Counted from the stretch's first letter, positions 35,439-45,097 are shown. The stretch: DNA of 64,000 bases from JAIBCC01 sp963763855 (GCA_963763855.1 CAVXPU010000005.1:1984001-2048000); one strand, 5' to 3'. Notes: generated from the sequence alone by a model not told the origin. Numbers and translations are program-made.

Positions 35439-38103
35439 TTCTTTTCTGTGTTTCCAATAATATTTGTTTGGCTTCAACATCTGATAATTTCTCGATTTCA
35501 AGTTCACGTAGTTCATCAATTACATTTTCGTTGGAAACAGCAAAAAGTGAAAACTGCGATGCAATTTGTTTACGTGCAACTTTGTCTAAACCCTTCTTTT
35601 CTGTTGCGAAAACTGCCAATTCATACTTTTCGAGCTTTTCCAAAACCTCTTTGGCACGTGCAATTGTTTTTTGTGGTAAGCCAGCCAATTGTGCGACGGC
35701 AATTCCGTAGGATTTATTCGCCTTTCCTTTTTCTAATTTGTGCAAGAAAACAACCTCGCCGTCTCTTTCCGCTGCAGTAATCTGATAATTTTTCGCTCCC
35801 GCTAGACTTTCTGCAAGTTCTGTCAGTTCGTGATAATGCGTAGCAAAAAGCGTTTTTGCCGAGTGTTCCGGGGAATCATGCAGAAATTCCGCGACCGCCC
35901 ACGCGATTGAAAGCCCGTCAAAAGTAGATGTTCCGCGTCCAATTTCGTCGAGCAGGATAAGACTTCGCGGAGTTGAATTGTGCAAAATTGCTGCAGTTTC
36001 CGTCATTTCAACCATAAACGTTGAACGACCGGAAGCCAAATCATCTGAGGCTCCAACCCTTGTCCAAATTCTATCCAAAATCGGCAATTTCGCAGATGCC
36101 GCCGGAACGAACGAACCAATTTGAGCCAGGATTTGTATCAGGGCAGTTTGCCGCAGAAAACAACTTTTTCCGCCCATATTTGGACCGGTAATAATAAGCA
36201 AACGATCTGTTGAATTATTCATCCGCAAATCATTTGGAATAAACATATCCGAAGAAAATGCTTCGACGATTGGGTGTCTGCCATCTTTGATTTCAATATC
36301 ATCGCCCTCATGCAAAACAGGGCAAACATATCTGCGTTTTTGTGCAACTTCTGCAAGGGAACAAAGTGCATCGAGCGTTGCCAAAGCTCTGGCAGCAGTT
36401 TGCAAATTTCTCGTTTCCTTTTGCACTTCCGCCCGAATTTGCTTGAAAAGCTCGCTCTCAATTTCCAATATTTTCTCTTCCGCCCCTAGAACTTTTGCCT
36501 CCCATTCCTTGAGCTGCGGTGTCGTATATCGTTCAGCATTTGTCAGGGTTTGCCGTCTTTCATAATCATCCGGAACGCGTGAAACCTGCCCTTTTGAAAC
36601 TTCAATAAAATACCCAAAAATATTATTAAATTTAACCTTTAGGGTTAATATTCCGGTTCTTTGTTTTTCCTGTTCCTCAAATGTCGCAATGATTTTTTTC
36701 GCATCTGTTGAAACGCTGCGAAGATCATCTAACTCTTGTTTAAATCCCTGCCGGATAACCCCGCCATCCGCAATATTCATTGGCGGTTCGTCCGAAATCG
36801 AACGTGAAATAAGTTCTCTTATATTTGGCAATTCAAATATATTTTCGCTTAAAACTTGTAGCAGCAAACTTGTCGCGTCTGTCAAAACTTCATTAATCCT
36901 TGGGTTTTGCGAAAGCGAGCGATTAAGGGCTAGCAAATCTCTGGGACTTGCCGTTCCAAGATTCAAACGCCCGACGAGCCTCTCTAAATCAGAAACTTCT
37001 TTCAATAAAAATCTAATTTTATCTCGTAATATTGAGTCCGTTAATTCTGAAACTGCGGCAAGACGAGTCTGGATTTCGGAGCGTTTTAACGATGGACGCA
37101 AAAGCCACGATCGTAAAAGTCTCGCTCCCATGCCGGTAACGGTTGAATCAATGACACCGAAAAGCGAACGCTTGTTTGAATTGTCAATTCGTGATTCAAC
37201 AACGTCCAAATTTCTCAAAGTTACCGCGTCTAAAATCATGAAATCATTGGCTTCAAAATAATTTATCTCGCCAACATGCTCAGCAGAAGCCCTCTGAGTT
37301 TCCTGTGCGTAACGCAAACAAGCACCACTCGCACGGATTGCTTCTTGCTTTCCGGAAATGCCAAACCCATCCAAAGTTATGACGTTAAATTGTTTTTTTA
37401 GAAGGCTTTCTGCATCTTCCGAGTGAAAGAGCCAGTCGTCGAGACTTGTTAGAGAAATTGAAAATCGCGGGGAAGCATTGCCAGAATCCTGAATCAAATT
37501 TTGAGAATCTAAAAGAGAGACTTTTTTTGAATCGCTAAAACTTGATTCCACTAATTTCGTTAGAGACTCTGGGAAGAGCAATTCTCTCGGGGCGTAAGAT
37601 TCAATATCGTTAACAATTTTTTGCCACGAATCGGCACCGCTAATCTGAGTAGCTGAAAATTGTCCGGTTGAAAGATCGAGAAAGGAGGCAGCAAAAGATT
37701 CACCGCTTCCGCAAATCGATGCTAAATATATATTTTCCTTAGATTCAATGAGTTGCGAATCAATCGCTGTGCCCGGAGTTATGATTTTGACGACTTCTCG
37801 TTTTACTAATTTTACATCATTTCCCGCAGTCTCGGTTTGATCGCAAATCGCAACGCGATAACCTTTTTTTACCAAACGGGCGATGTAATTGGCTGCAGCG
37901 TGATGCGGCACTCCGCACATTGGAATTGGTCTTGGCGAATCTTTCTGGCGTGCAGTAAGCGTTATCTCAAGTTCGCGAGAGCCGATAATTGCGTCTTCAT
38001 TAAACATTTCATAGAAATCGCCAAGTCTAAAAAAGAGTATTGTGCCGGGATAGTTTTTCTTGATTTCCAGATATTGCCGAAGCATCGGCGTAGCGTTTTC
38101 CAT
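35431..38103 (-). CDS. mutS: DNA mismatch repair protein MutS
   Basis: The 890-residue protein is full-length. The mismatch-recognition loop FFRLGDFYEMF lies near residue 24, and the ATPase domain has the Walker A TGPNMGGKSCFLRQ, Walker B LILLDEIGRGTSTFDG and the LFATHYHELTEL motif. MutS binds mismatches and small loops and recruits MutL. No mutL is in this window. It is divergent from the heptose genes (56-bp gap). Confidence 0.98.
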   Translation of the reverse strand: MENATPMLRQYLEIKKNYPGTILFFRLGDFYEMFNEDAIIGSRELEITLTARQKDSPRPIPMCGVPHHAAANYIARLVKKGYRVAICDQTETAGNDVKLVKREVVKIITPGTAIDSQLIESKENIYLASICGSGESFAASFLDLSTGQFSATQISGADSWQKIVNDIESYAPRELLFPESLTKLVESSFSDSKKVSLLDSQNLIQDSGNASPRFSISLTSLDDWLFHSEDAESLLKKQFNVITLDGFGISGKQEAIRASGACLRYAQETQRASAEHVGEINYFEANDFMILDAVTLRNLDVVESRIDNSNKRSLFGVIDSTVTGMGARLLRSWLLRPSLKRSEIQTRLAAVSELTDSILRDKIRFLLKEVSDLERLVGRLNLGTASPRDLLALNRSLSQNPRINEVLTDATSLLLQVLSENIFELPNIRELISRSISDEPPMNIADGGVIRQGFKQELDDLRSVSTDAKKIIATFEEQEKQRTGILTLKVKFNNIFGYFIEVSKGQVSRVPDDYERRQTLTNAERYTTPQLKEWEAKVLGAEEKILEIESELFKQIRAEVQKETRNLQTAARALATLDALCSLAEVAQKRRYVCPVLHEGDDIEIKDGRHPIVEAFSSDMFIPNDLRMNNSTDRLLIITGPNMGGKSCFLRQTALIQILAQIGSFVPAASAKLPILDRIWTRVGASDDLASGRSTFMVEMTETAAILHNSTPRSLILLDEIGRGTSTFDGLSIAWAVAEFLHDSPEHSAKTLFATHYHELTELAESLAGAKNYQITAAERDGEVVFLHKLEKGKANKSYGIAVAQLAGLPQKTIARAKEVLEKLEKYELAVFATEKKGLDKVARKQIASQFSLFAVSNENVIDELRELEIEKLSDVEAKQILLETQKRII

Positions 38104-38159
38104 AAAGTTTTAGACGAGTGAAATATTTATAAGTTTAATGGTAAAATCATTTTTTTACT

Positions 38160-39158
38160 ATGGAAGTGATAGTTTTTACAAATGGATGCTTCGATATTTT
38201 GCACGCTGGACACATAGATTTATTGGAAAAGGCAAAGCAATTTGGCACGAAATTAATTGTTGGGATTAATAGCGATGAATCTGTTCGCTCGATCAAAGGG
38301 AATCCGCGTCCTTTTGTTTCTGAGAATGATCGGGCGGAGGTTTTACGTGGCTTGAAATCGGTGGATGAAGTTGTGATTTTCAATGAGCCAACACCGCAGC
38401 AAGTAATTGAAAAGATCAAACCCGATGTTTTGGTAAAAGGCGGCGACTGGGAAATCAATCAGATAATCGGAGCGGAATTTGTTCAGAAAAATGGCGGAAA
38501 AGTTTACTCAGTTCCGCTTAAAGATGGTTATTCTACCAGTGGAATTGTGGAAAGAGTACGGTCGGACCATAAAATCGCTCGAAAACGGGTGGCGAGGGGC
38601 AGCCTGATTGAGAAAGGACTGAACGAGCATTTTGACGTTTTTCTTAAGATTCTACTAAATGAAATCCCATCGATTGAAAAATGCGGAAAGATGATTGTAG
38701 ATGCGATTCTGCGAGGAAATAAAATTCTTCTCTGTGGAAATGGCGGGAGTGCGGGCGATGCTCAGCATTTAGCAACGGAACTTGTCGGGCGTTTTGAAAA
38801 AGAACGACGCGGTTTGCCTGCAATTGCTTTAACCACAGACACTTCGGCGATTACGGCAATTGGAAACGATTATGGTTTTGAGCGGATTTTTTCACGTCAA
38901 ATTGAGGCTCTCGCAAATAAGGGAGACGTTTTAATTGGAATTTCAACCAGCGGAAATTCTCCTAATGTATTAGCCGCCGCAATGAAAGCAAGGGAAATGG
39001 GCTGCGAAACTATTGGTTTAACAGGTGCAAAAGGCAAAAAGCTCGCTTCGCTTTGTGATGCCTCGGTTTTAGTTCCATCAGAAAGAACAGCTCGTATTCA
39101 AGAGGCACACATTACCATTGGACAACTCTGGTGCGAAATGGTTGATGCCAAATACTAG
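38160..39158 (+). CDS. Fused HldC adenylyltransferase and GmhA isomerase
   Basis: The 332-residue protein has an N-terminal cytidylyltransferase-like domain (residues 1-135: FTNGCFDILHAGHIDLLEKA, VGINSDESVRSIKG, VKGGDWE) as in the HldE C-terminal half, then a SIS domain (about 150-332: LLCGNGGSAGDAQHLATELVGRF, GISTSGNSPN) as in GmhA. GmhA makes heptose 7-phosphate and the transferase makes ADP-heptose. They catalyse the first and a late step of ADP-heptose synthesis for LPS; the kinase follows as a separate gene. The usual fusion is kinase plus transferase, so this arrangement is unusual. Confidence 0.93.
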   Translation: MEVIVFTNGCFDILHAGHIDLLEKAKQFGTKLIVGINSDESVRSIKGNPRPFVSENDRAEVLRGLKSVDEVVIFNEPTPQQVIEKIKPDVLVKGGDWEINQIIGAEFVQKNGGKVYSVPLKDGYSTSGIVERVRSDHKIARKRVARGSLIEKGLNEHFDVFLKILLNEIPSIEKCGKMIVDAILRGNKILLCGNGGSAGDAQHLATELVGRFEKERRGLPAIALTTDTSAITAIGNDYGFERIFSRQIEALANKGDVLIGISTSGNSPNVLAAAMKAREMGCETIGLTGAKGKKLASLCDASVLVPSERTARIQEAHITIGQLWCEMVDAKY

Positions 39159-39171
39159 AAAAAACTTTGAT

Positions 39172-40134
39172 ATGAAAGAAATTCTCCAAAATTTTGCAAA
39201 TGTAAAGGTTTTGGTGGTTGGAGATGTAATGCTCGACCGCTATTGGTGGGGAAGTGTCGAACGAATTTCACCCGAAGCTCCGGTGCCCATCGTTAATTTG
39301 GCGAAGGAGAGTTTTGTGGTTGGCGGTGCGGCAAATGTTGCGGCAAATGTTAAGGGTTTGGGATCTAAGGTGTTTTTAGTTGGGATAATTGGCGACGATT
39401 TTAACGGACAGAAATTGTCGGAATCTCTCGCGGAAACTGATATCGACGCTGAAAACTTGATAGTCATCGAAAAACGTCCAACAACTGTCAAAACTAGAAT
39501 AATCGCTCATCAGCAGCAAGTTGCCAGAATCGACGAGGAGACAAAGGAAAATCTCTCCGAACGCGACGAAGAAATTATCGTACAAAAACTTAAAGTAATA
39601 CTTGAACAAATAGATATCGTTGTAGTTTCGGATTACGCTAAAGGATTGATAAGCAATAGCTTAGCGGAAAGCTTAATCAAGCTCGCAAGCGAATTAGGCA
39701 AAAAGGTCTTAGTTGACCCAAAAGGAAATAATTACACCAAATATAGAAATGCGACGCTTTTGACACCAAACAGGAAAGAGGCTTTTGAAGCCTTGTCAGG
39801 CGATTTTGGAAGTAAAGACGTTAACGAAACAGGCAAAAGATTAATGTCGGAATTGGACTTGGAATCATTGCTGATAACTCAAGGCGAAGATGGAATGACG
39901 ATTTTTGAACGCGATAAAAAACCGACTCATTTAGATGCTTTGGCTCGCCATGTTTATGATGTAACGGGTGCCGGAGATACCGTAATTGCGACATTAGCGG
40001 TTGCGATAGCCGCAGGGGCAAATTTAACGAACGCTGCAAAATTGGCAAACATCGCTGCAGGATATGTGGTTGGCGAGGTTGGAACAACAGCTATAACTTT
40101 TGCCGGATTAAGCGGCGAGATTGCAACAAAATAG
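39172..40134 (+). CDS. Heptose 7-phosphate kinase (HldE kinase domain)
   Basis: The 320-residue PfkB-family kinase has VVGDVMLDRYWWG at the N terminus, the substrate loop PVPIVNLAKESFVVGGAANVA (split), and the C-terminal VTGAGDTVIATLAVA with the catalytic Asp. It matches the RfaE domain I that phosphorylates heptose 7-phosphate at C1. ATG at 39172 is chosen because it begins the conserved fold 13 bp after the fused gene. Phosphatase GmhB is not seen. Confidence 0.93.
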   Translation: MKEILQNFANVKVLVVGDVMLDRYWWGSVERISPEAPVPIVNLAKESFVVGGAANVAANVKGLGSKVFLVGIIGDDFNGQKLSESLAETDIDAENLIVIEKRPTTVKTRIIAHQQQVARIDEETKENLSERDEEIIVQKLKVILEQIDIVVVSDYAKGLISNSLAESLIKLASELGKKVLVDPKGNNYTKYRNATLLTPNRKEAFEALSGDFGSKDVNETGKRLMSELDLESLLITQGEDGMTIFERDKKPTHLDALARHVYDVTGAGDTVIATLAVAIAAGANLTNAAKLANIAAGYVVGEVGTTAITFAGLSGEIATK

Positions 40135-40150
40135 CAATATTTCTCAGATT

Positions 40151-41005
40151 ATGAGCATTGGAAAACTGAAACGCGATAAATTTTCAAAAATAGTCTGGGA
40201 AGATTCCTTTGCTTTTGAATCTTATGGCGTAAAAATCGTGATTAAATCGAATGATAGAGAGACTTTGGAACGATTAAAGCAACGGTTGCCACTCTTACTA
40301 CCGACTGGAATTAAGGAAATCGAATCAGAAATTGCAGAACATCACTTTTCAATTATTTGGAGTAAAACGCCGAGACAAAAAAATCTGGCTTATAAAGACG
40401 ACGAAGAGATTTTGCGACAAAAATCGAGCGAAAATAAGCTTGACTCGCTGGAATCAAAGATCAGGCTGACCGTTGCGGAATTTGCGTCGGATTTCGTTTT
40501 TCTGCACGCCGGAGCAGTCGCATACCAAGACAAAGCGATTATTATTCCCGCGAGAAGTTTTTCGGGGAAAACAACTCTTGTTGCCGAACTTGCAGGTCGG
40601 GGTTTAGGTTATTATTCTGATGAATATGCTGTCATTGATAAAGATGGAATGCTCCATCCTTTTACCAAACAACTTTCGATGCGTGGAATAATCAATAGTT
40701 ACGAGCAAGTTGATATGGACGTTGAAGAATTTGGTGGAAGAAAAGCTGAGAAGCCGATAAATATTGGGCTAATCTTAGTTTCAACTTATAAAAAAGGCTC
40801 AAAATTCATGCCAAAATTGTTGAGTTCTGGTGAAGGAATTATCGAAAGCATTGCAAATTCCGTATCGATTCGGCAGAATCCTGAGTTCGTATTAAAGGTT
40901 TTGGGCAAAGTTATGAATCAGGCAAAAGTCGTAAAAACGAATCGAACAGAAGCCAAACAATTTGCTGATAAATTCTTGCCTTATTTAGACGAAATTAGTT
41001 TTTAG
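40151..41005 (+). CDS. HPr-kinase-like P-loop protein
   Basis: The 284-residue protein has the HprK-type P-loop PARSFSGKTTLVAEL near residue 130 and YYSDEYAVID (Walker B region). Related genes occur with PqqD-like and nucleotidyltransferase genes and in lasso-peptide clusters; their targets are often unknown. ATG at 40151 is chosen; an earlier start overlaps the kinase gene. It lies 5 bp upstream of the nucleotidyltransferase gene, so they form an operon. Confidence 0.8.
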   Translation: MSIGKLKRDKFSKIVWEDSFAFESYGVKIVIKSNDRETLERLKQRLPLLLPTGIKEIESEIAEHHFSIIWSKTPRQKNLAYKDDEEILRQKSSENKLDSLESKIRLTVAEFASDFVFLHAGAVAYQDKAIIIPARSFSGKTTLVAELAGRGLGYYSDEYAVIDKDGMLHPFTKQLSMRGIINSYEQVDMDVEEFGGRKAEKPINIGLILVSTYKKGSKFMPKLLSSGEGIIESIANSVSIRQNPEFVLKVLGKVMNQAKVVKTNRTEAKQFADKFLPYLDEISF

Positions 41006-41010
41006 AAAAA

Positions 41011-41898
41011 ATGAGCTCCGAAATAAAGGTTGATTCCAAAGAAGAATTACTTCAAGAGCAACTAAAGCTGCTAACGCTTAAGGTTCAGGAACATCGTCTG
41101 GAAAAAGTCTGGTTGCAATTTGCCGAAAACGATTTTAAGCCTTTATTAATCAAGGGTTGGGCAACAGGTTACTTTTATCCGAATCCTGCGGAACGTCTCT
41201 ATTCCGATTTTGATCTTGTTTTTGATCCGAATGATTATAAAAGGGCGGAAGATTTTTTAGCGAAAACTCAGACAGATTTTACAGTCGATTTGCACAATGG
41301 AGCGAGACATCTCGATAGTTTAAGTTTTGCCGAGTTATATGAGCGTTCGGTACTGAAAAAATGCGGAAATATTGAAATCATAGTTCCTTGTGACGAAGAC
41401 CTTTTGCGAATTATCTGTGTTCATTGGCTCACCGATGGAGCAGCTTACGAGGAAAAACTTTGGGATATTTATCACGCTGTAAATAATCGAAGAGCTGATT
41501 TTAATTGGAGCAAATGCCTTGATGCAGTTAATGAAAAGCGGCGTGGATGGGTTTTATGTGCGATTGGTTTGGCACATAAATATTTGGATTTACCGATAGA
41601 AAGTTTGCCGGCGGAATACCATAATCAAATGCTCGATATCCCGAAATGGGTTATCAAAACAGTCGAAAAAGAGTGGAAAAGTGATGTTAGAATCTTGCCA
41701 ATTCATCGATATTTGCGAAATCGAAAAGAATTGTGGAAGCAGATTAAAAAACGAATCCCTCCGAATCCAATTCAAGCAACCATTGAAGTTAACGGAACAA
41801 TAGATAATACGCCGAGATTTTTCTATCAAATAGCTAACGTGGTGAAACGTTTCTTTCCCTCATGGCAAAGAGTGACGCAAACGTTAAAGCGTCACTAA
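41011..41898 (+). CDS. PF14907-like nucleotidyltransferase
   Basis: The 295-residue protein has FKPLLIKGWATGYFYPNPAERLYSDFDLVF (split), the acidic pair typical of the nucleotidyltransferase superfamily (SDFDLVF) near residue 70. Family PF14907 is poorly characterised and often follows HPr-kinase-like and PqqD genes. The basic C terminus (RVTQTLKRH) may bind nucleic acid or phosphate. The pair may modify an unknown substrate. Confidence 0.7.
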   Translation: MSSEIKVDSKEELLQEQLKLLTLKVQEHRLEKVWLQFAENDFKPLLIKGWATGYFYPNPAERLYSDFDLVFDPNDYKRAEDFLAKTQTDFTVDLHNGARHLDSLSFAELYERSVLKKCGNIEIIVPCDEDLLRIICVHWLTDGAAYEEKLWDIYHAVNNRRADFNWSKCLDAVNEKRRGWVLCAIGLAHKYLDLPIESLPAEYHNQMLDIPKWVIKTVEKEWKSDVRILPIHRYLRNRKELWKQIKKRIPPNPIQATIEVNGTIDNTPRFFYQIANVVKRFFPSWQRVTQTLKRH

Positions 41899-41906
41899 AA
41901 GTATTT

Positions 41907-42566
41907 ATGTCAGATAAAAATAAGATAATTTTAGCTCTCGAAACGTCACATAAAATTGCTAGTGTAGCCATTTTAGATGGGAGTGATCTGATTGATTCTG
42001 ACGAAATAGATCAAGATGAAAAAGTATCGGAAATCCTTCTTGAAAAGATAAAAAATATTCTTTCTAAAAATAATTTGCATCTCTCAAATATCGAATTAAT
42101 AGCAGTTTCATTGGGTCCCGGGAGTCTAAATGGTATTCGTGTTGGCATTGCGGCTGCTCAGGGATTAGCGTTTTCACTAGGAATCAAGTGCGTCGGCGTT
42201 TCGCTTTTCGAGGCACTTTCTCGACCTATTCAAATTGGAAATCGAGAAATTCTGATTGGATACAATTATAAGCAAAATTATTATTGGCAGATATTTGACG
42301 GACGAAATAACTCAGGACAAATTAATTCCGCAGACTGCTCAGAATTTGCAGCCATTGTCGAAAACTATCCAAATTATTTGATGATTCCGACATTAAATAA
42401 CAGCAGCGAAAATATCCTATCGGCGAGTAGTATTTCGCACGAAATGCCTGATTTAGCTTTTTTGATTGGCTCAAAAGGCTACGAAATAATGAAATCGGGA
42501 AATAATGGAAGCTTAACTCCCGTGTATCTGGAAGCTACCAATTTCAAGAAAATAATTGTTGAATAA
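41907..42566 (+). CDS. tsaB: tRNA threonylcarbamoyladenosine protein TsaB
   Basis: The 219-residue actin-like protein has ILALETSHKIASVAILDG at the N terminus and the TsaB core SLGPGSLNGIRVGIAAAQGLAF (split). TsaB partners TsaD and TsaE in making t6A in tRNA. ATG at 41907 puts the start 8 bp after the preceding stop; an earlier in-frame start would overlap that gene by 37 bases. It overlaps the RimI-like gene, the usual bacterial order. Confidence 0.9.
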   Translation: MSDKNKIILALETSHKIASVAILDGSDLIDSDEIDQDEKVSEILLEKIKNILSKNNLHLSNIELIAVSLGPGSLNGIRVGIAAAQGLAFSLGIKCVGVSLFEALSRPIQIGNREILIGYNYKQNYYWQIFDGRNNSGQINSADCSEFAAIVENYPNYLMIPTLNNSSENILSASSISHEMPDLAFLIGSKGYEIMKSGNNGSLTPVYLEATNFKKIIVE

Positions 42567-43026
42567 AACTGACAAAGAGCAAATAAAAATCTCCAAAATG
42601 GACGTAAATGACGTGCCTATGGTTTTGCGTTTGCACAAAGAAAGTAAACTAAGTGCTTGGAATCTTGATGATTATCTAAGCGAAATTGATGAACAGAATT
42701 CTATCTGCCTCGTCGCGAAAATCGAAAAAAAAATAGCAGGATTTATGGTCACGCGACTTATTTTAGCCGAAAGCTATGCGGAACTCTTAAATATTGCGGT
42801 TTCAGAAGAATTTAAGCGACAAAAAATCGGGCAAATTCTATTGAACCGAACTTTGGAAAATTGCCAAAAAAGCGGTTTGGACTCAATTCTTTTAGAAGTA
42901 AGAATGTCAAATCTTACGGCGATTATGTTTTATAAAAAAAATAGCTTCGAAGTTGTTGCCGAGAGAAAGAATTTTTACAGTAATCCCAGCGAAAATGGCT
43001 ACACCATGAGAAGAATTATTAAATAA
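42556..43026 (+). CDS. rimI: RimI-like ribosomal-protein N-acetyltransferase
   Basis: The protein is about 156 residues from TTG at 42556 and 142 from ATG at 42598. The upstream TTG is preferred since the beta strand KISKMDVNDVPMVLRLH then starts intact, although the ATG cannot be excluded. GNAT signatures are LLNIAVSEEFKRQKIGQILLNR and MFYKKNSFEVV. RimI acetylates S18 in E. coli; the tsaB-rimI order supports the call. Confidence 0.85.
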   Translation: MLNKTDKEQIKISKMDVNDVPMVLRLHKESKLSAWNLDDYLSEIDEQNSICLVAKIEKKIAGFMVTRLILAESYAELLNIAVSEEFKRQKIGQILLNRTLENCQKSGLDSILLEVRMSNLTAIMFYKKNSFEVVAERKNFYSNPSENGYTMRRIIK

Positions 43027-43138
43027 ATACTTGATTCACGGATGCGAAATAAGTTACTATTTTGTTACAGAGACCTATACAAATCTTTTGCAGAAGTCTC
43101 TGGAATTCCAACTTAAAATAAGGAGATTATCAGAAATT

Positions 43139-43381
43139 ATGGACATGAATAGCATAAACCCAGTGAGAGATTGTTTAATTAAAGAAAATCAGGCATTTAA
43201 GGATTTAGTTCAAACACATGAGAAATATGAACGACGTTTGACTGAATTGGCTGGTTTAACATATCCGAACGATGAAGAACTGTTGGAAGAATCTACCCTA
43301 AAAAAGAAAAAGTTGGCTGTTAAAGACGAATTATATTCAATGATGAGCGAGTATTCGAAATCAGGACAAGTAAGTCATTAA
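43139..43381 (+). CDS. YdcH/DUF465-like small protein
   Basis: The ATG at 43139, 13 bp after AAGGAG, gives 80 residues; the frame is open upstream but without a good start. It is a helical, coiled-coil-like protein, with FKDLVQTHEKYERRL, then LTYPNDEELLEESTLKKKKLAVKDEL, matching the DUF465/YdcH pattern. Function unknown. It is followed by a bidirectional terminator. Confidence 0.75.
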   Translation: MDMNSINPVRDCLIKENQAFKDLVQTHEKYERRLTELAGLTYPNDEELLEESTLKKKKLAVKDELYSMMSEYSKSGQVSH

Positions 43382-43405
43382 ACAAAACATTAAGATTTCT
43401 ATATT

Positions 43406-43432
43406 AAAAGCGGATATTATGTCCGCTTTTTT
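43406..43432. terminator. Bidirectional terminator
   Basis: AAAAGCGGA pairs exactly with TCCGCTTTT around TATTATG, with a T-run on one side and A-run on the other. It separates the YdcH-like gene from the converging PQQ-propeller gene. Confidence 0.85.
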
Positions 43433-44529
43433 CAGTTTTTACAGCCATTTACGGAATGCAGGCTGATTCCTATATTGCTTGAAAGCAATACATTTTCACC
43501 AATAATCAGCGGAGAACCGGTAAAATAATTCTCTCCGGGAAGACTAATTTGATTGATAATTTTACCTTCTGCCTGATTTATAACTACCGTTTTATTTTCG
43601 TTGATAATGCTTGAAAAGATCAGTTTATTCTTTTTCAAAAGAATTGAGGAATTTCTATTTTCTAATCTTCTTCTCCATTTTATCTTCCCATTGATAAGTG
43701 AAATATTGTAAATATAATTATCGACCGACGAAATAATCAGATCGTTTTGACTAATCGAAAGGGAAGTAACGGCACCGCCAACTCTATTTTTCCAAGTTAT
43801 CTTGCCACTTTTAGTGTCCAATGCTGTAATTTTACCCAATGAATTTGTCAGTAAAATTTGATTGTCCGTTAATCTGTCAATCTGCGTAAACTTTTCATTC
43901 AGGGCAGTTATAATATTTTGAGATTTTGCAGACAGATTGTAGCTCACGAGTTTTTTATTCTCAGTAATATAAATTAATTCATGATTTCTTGTAATTATGT
44001 TTGAAACAATTGTCATTGTTTTCTCTTTATTTACAATGATTTCTCCGTTTATTGAATCAATTATCACCAAATTTCCATCTTTTTCCGAGACTATAAAATA
44101 GCCATTAGACATTGAAATATCATTAATTGAATCAGCACCTTTGGAAAACTGAATATCCTTTTTCCAATTGGTAATGCCCGTTAGGGAACTTATTGAATAG
44201 AGACTTAAGTCGGTCGAATTATCCAAAGATTTGGCGGTAAAAAAAAGTTTTTGGTTGTCGTAGATTATTTTTGAAGTGATTATTTTGCCAATTTCGGTAG
44301 TCCAAATAACCTTTCCATTCTTGTCCAAAGCAATAATTGAGCCGTCTGAATTTGAGAAATATAAATTAACTTCGTTATCAGACGCCATTTCGTATTTTGA
44401 CAATCCGTCGCTTTGATATTCCCAACATTTATCGATTGTCAGGGAAGCAGAATCCTGACCTTTCACGCCAAAAAAGGCAGTGAGGATAACGATCGCCGAA
44501 TAAATTAAAGACTCAAATACTTTTGGCAT
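43432..44529 (-). CDS. Secreted PQQ-type beta-propeller protein
   Basis: The 365-residue protein has a signal peptide (residues 1-24, ending FGVKGQ) and repeated propeller blades with the PQQ-like pattern (GSIIALDKNGKVIWTTEIG, GKITALDTKSGKITWKNRVGG, NYIYNISLINGKIKW). Similar folds occur in BamB and in PQQ enzymes. The enzyme-type catalytic and PQQ-binding residues cannot be seen, so it is more likely a binding or scaffold protein. Confidence 0.8.
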   Translation of the reverse strand: MPKVFESLIYSAIVILTAFFGVKGQDSASLTIDKCWEYQSDGLSKYEMASDNEVNLYFSNSDGSIIALDKNGKVIWTTEIGKIITSKIIYDNQKLFFTAKSLDNSTDLSLYSISSLTGITNWKKDIQFSKGADSINDISMSNGYFIVSEKDGNLVIIDSINGEIIVNKEKTMTIVSNIITRNHELIYITENKKLVSYNLSAKSQNIITALNEKFTQIDRLTDNQILLTNSLGKITALDTKSGKITWKNRVGGAVTSLSISQNDLIISSVDNYIYNISLINGKIKWRRRLENRNSSILLKKNKLIFSSIINENKTVVINQAEGKIINQISLPGENYFTGSPLIIGENVLLSSNIGISLHSVNGCKN

Positions 44530-44601
44530 TTACTGAAAATAAAAAATCAAGTTTGTAAACTTGACCGACATAGATGGATGAGAGTAACATCCGAAAAAGT
44601 T

Positions 44602-44610
44602 TGCTATAAT
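44602..44610 (+). promoter_or_regulatory. Extended -10 promoter of ssb
   Basis: TGCTATAAT is a perfect extended -10 element 31 bp before the ssb start, with no good -35. A short palindrome (CAAGTTT-GT-AAACTTG, 44548-44563) lies about 40 bp further upstream. GGAG at 44625 is the probable RBS. Confidence 0.6.
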
Positions 44611-44640
44611 AATAAAAAAAATACGGAGAACAGACTCAAA

Positions 44641-45078
44641 ATGTCTTTTAATAAAATTACAATTGTTGGAAATCTGGGCAGAGACCCCGAACTCCGATAC
44701 ACACCGCAAGGAGATGCCGTTTGCAATATTTCCGTCGCCACAAGCGAAAAAAAACGCGATAAATCGGGCGATTTTCAAGATGTTACAACTTGGTTTCGAA
44801 TTACACTCTGGCGAAAACAAGCCGAAAATGCCGCAAAATATTTAACCAAAGGAAGTCCGATTTACATTGAAGGACGACTCAAGGTTGAAGAATGGACAGA
44901 TAAAGACGGTAAAAATCGTCACACGTTGGATGTTCAGGCGACGGATATGCAATTTCTTGGTGCCGGAAACAAATCTGGCAACGATGAATATTCGGGCGGC
45001 GGCGGCACTCAGGAATTTTCCGGGGAAGCTCCAGTAGCAAATGCGTCTTCCGCAGGCGACGACGATATCCCTTTTTAA
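44641..45078 (+). CDS. ssb: Single-stranded DNA-binding protein
   Basis: The 145-residue protein starts at MSFNKITIVGNLGRDPELRY, the canonical SSB opening; an upstream frame extension lacks homology. The OB fold continues with TTWFRITLWRKQAENAAKYL and ends in the acidic tip DDDIPF used for protein partners. It is transcribed alone, with its own extended -10 promoter and terminator. Confidence 0.95.
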   Translation: MSFNKITIVGNLGRDPELRYTPQGDAVCNISVATSEKKRDKSGDFQDVTTWFRITLWRKQAENAAKYLTKGSPIYIEGRLKVEEWTDKDGKNRHTLDVQATDMQFLGAGNKSGNDEYSGGGGTQEFSGEAPVANASSAGDDDIPF

Positions 45079-45097
45079 CTTATTCAAATAACAAATT

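Noticed and set aside
36689..37261. A 190-codon frame antisense to mutS
   Set aside because: mutS is unambiguous over this stretch; the antisense frame has no family pattern or RBS.
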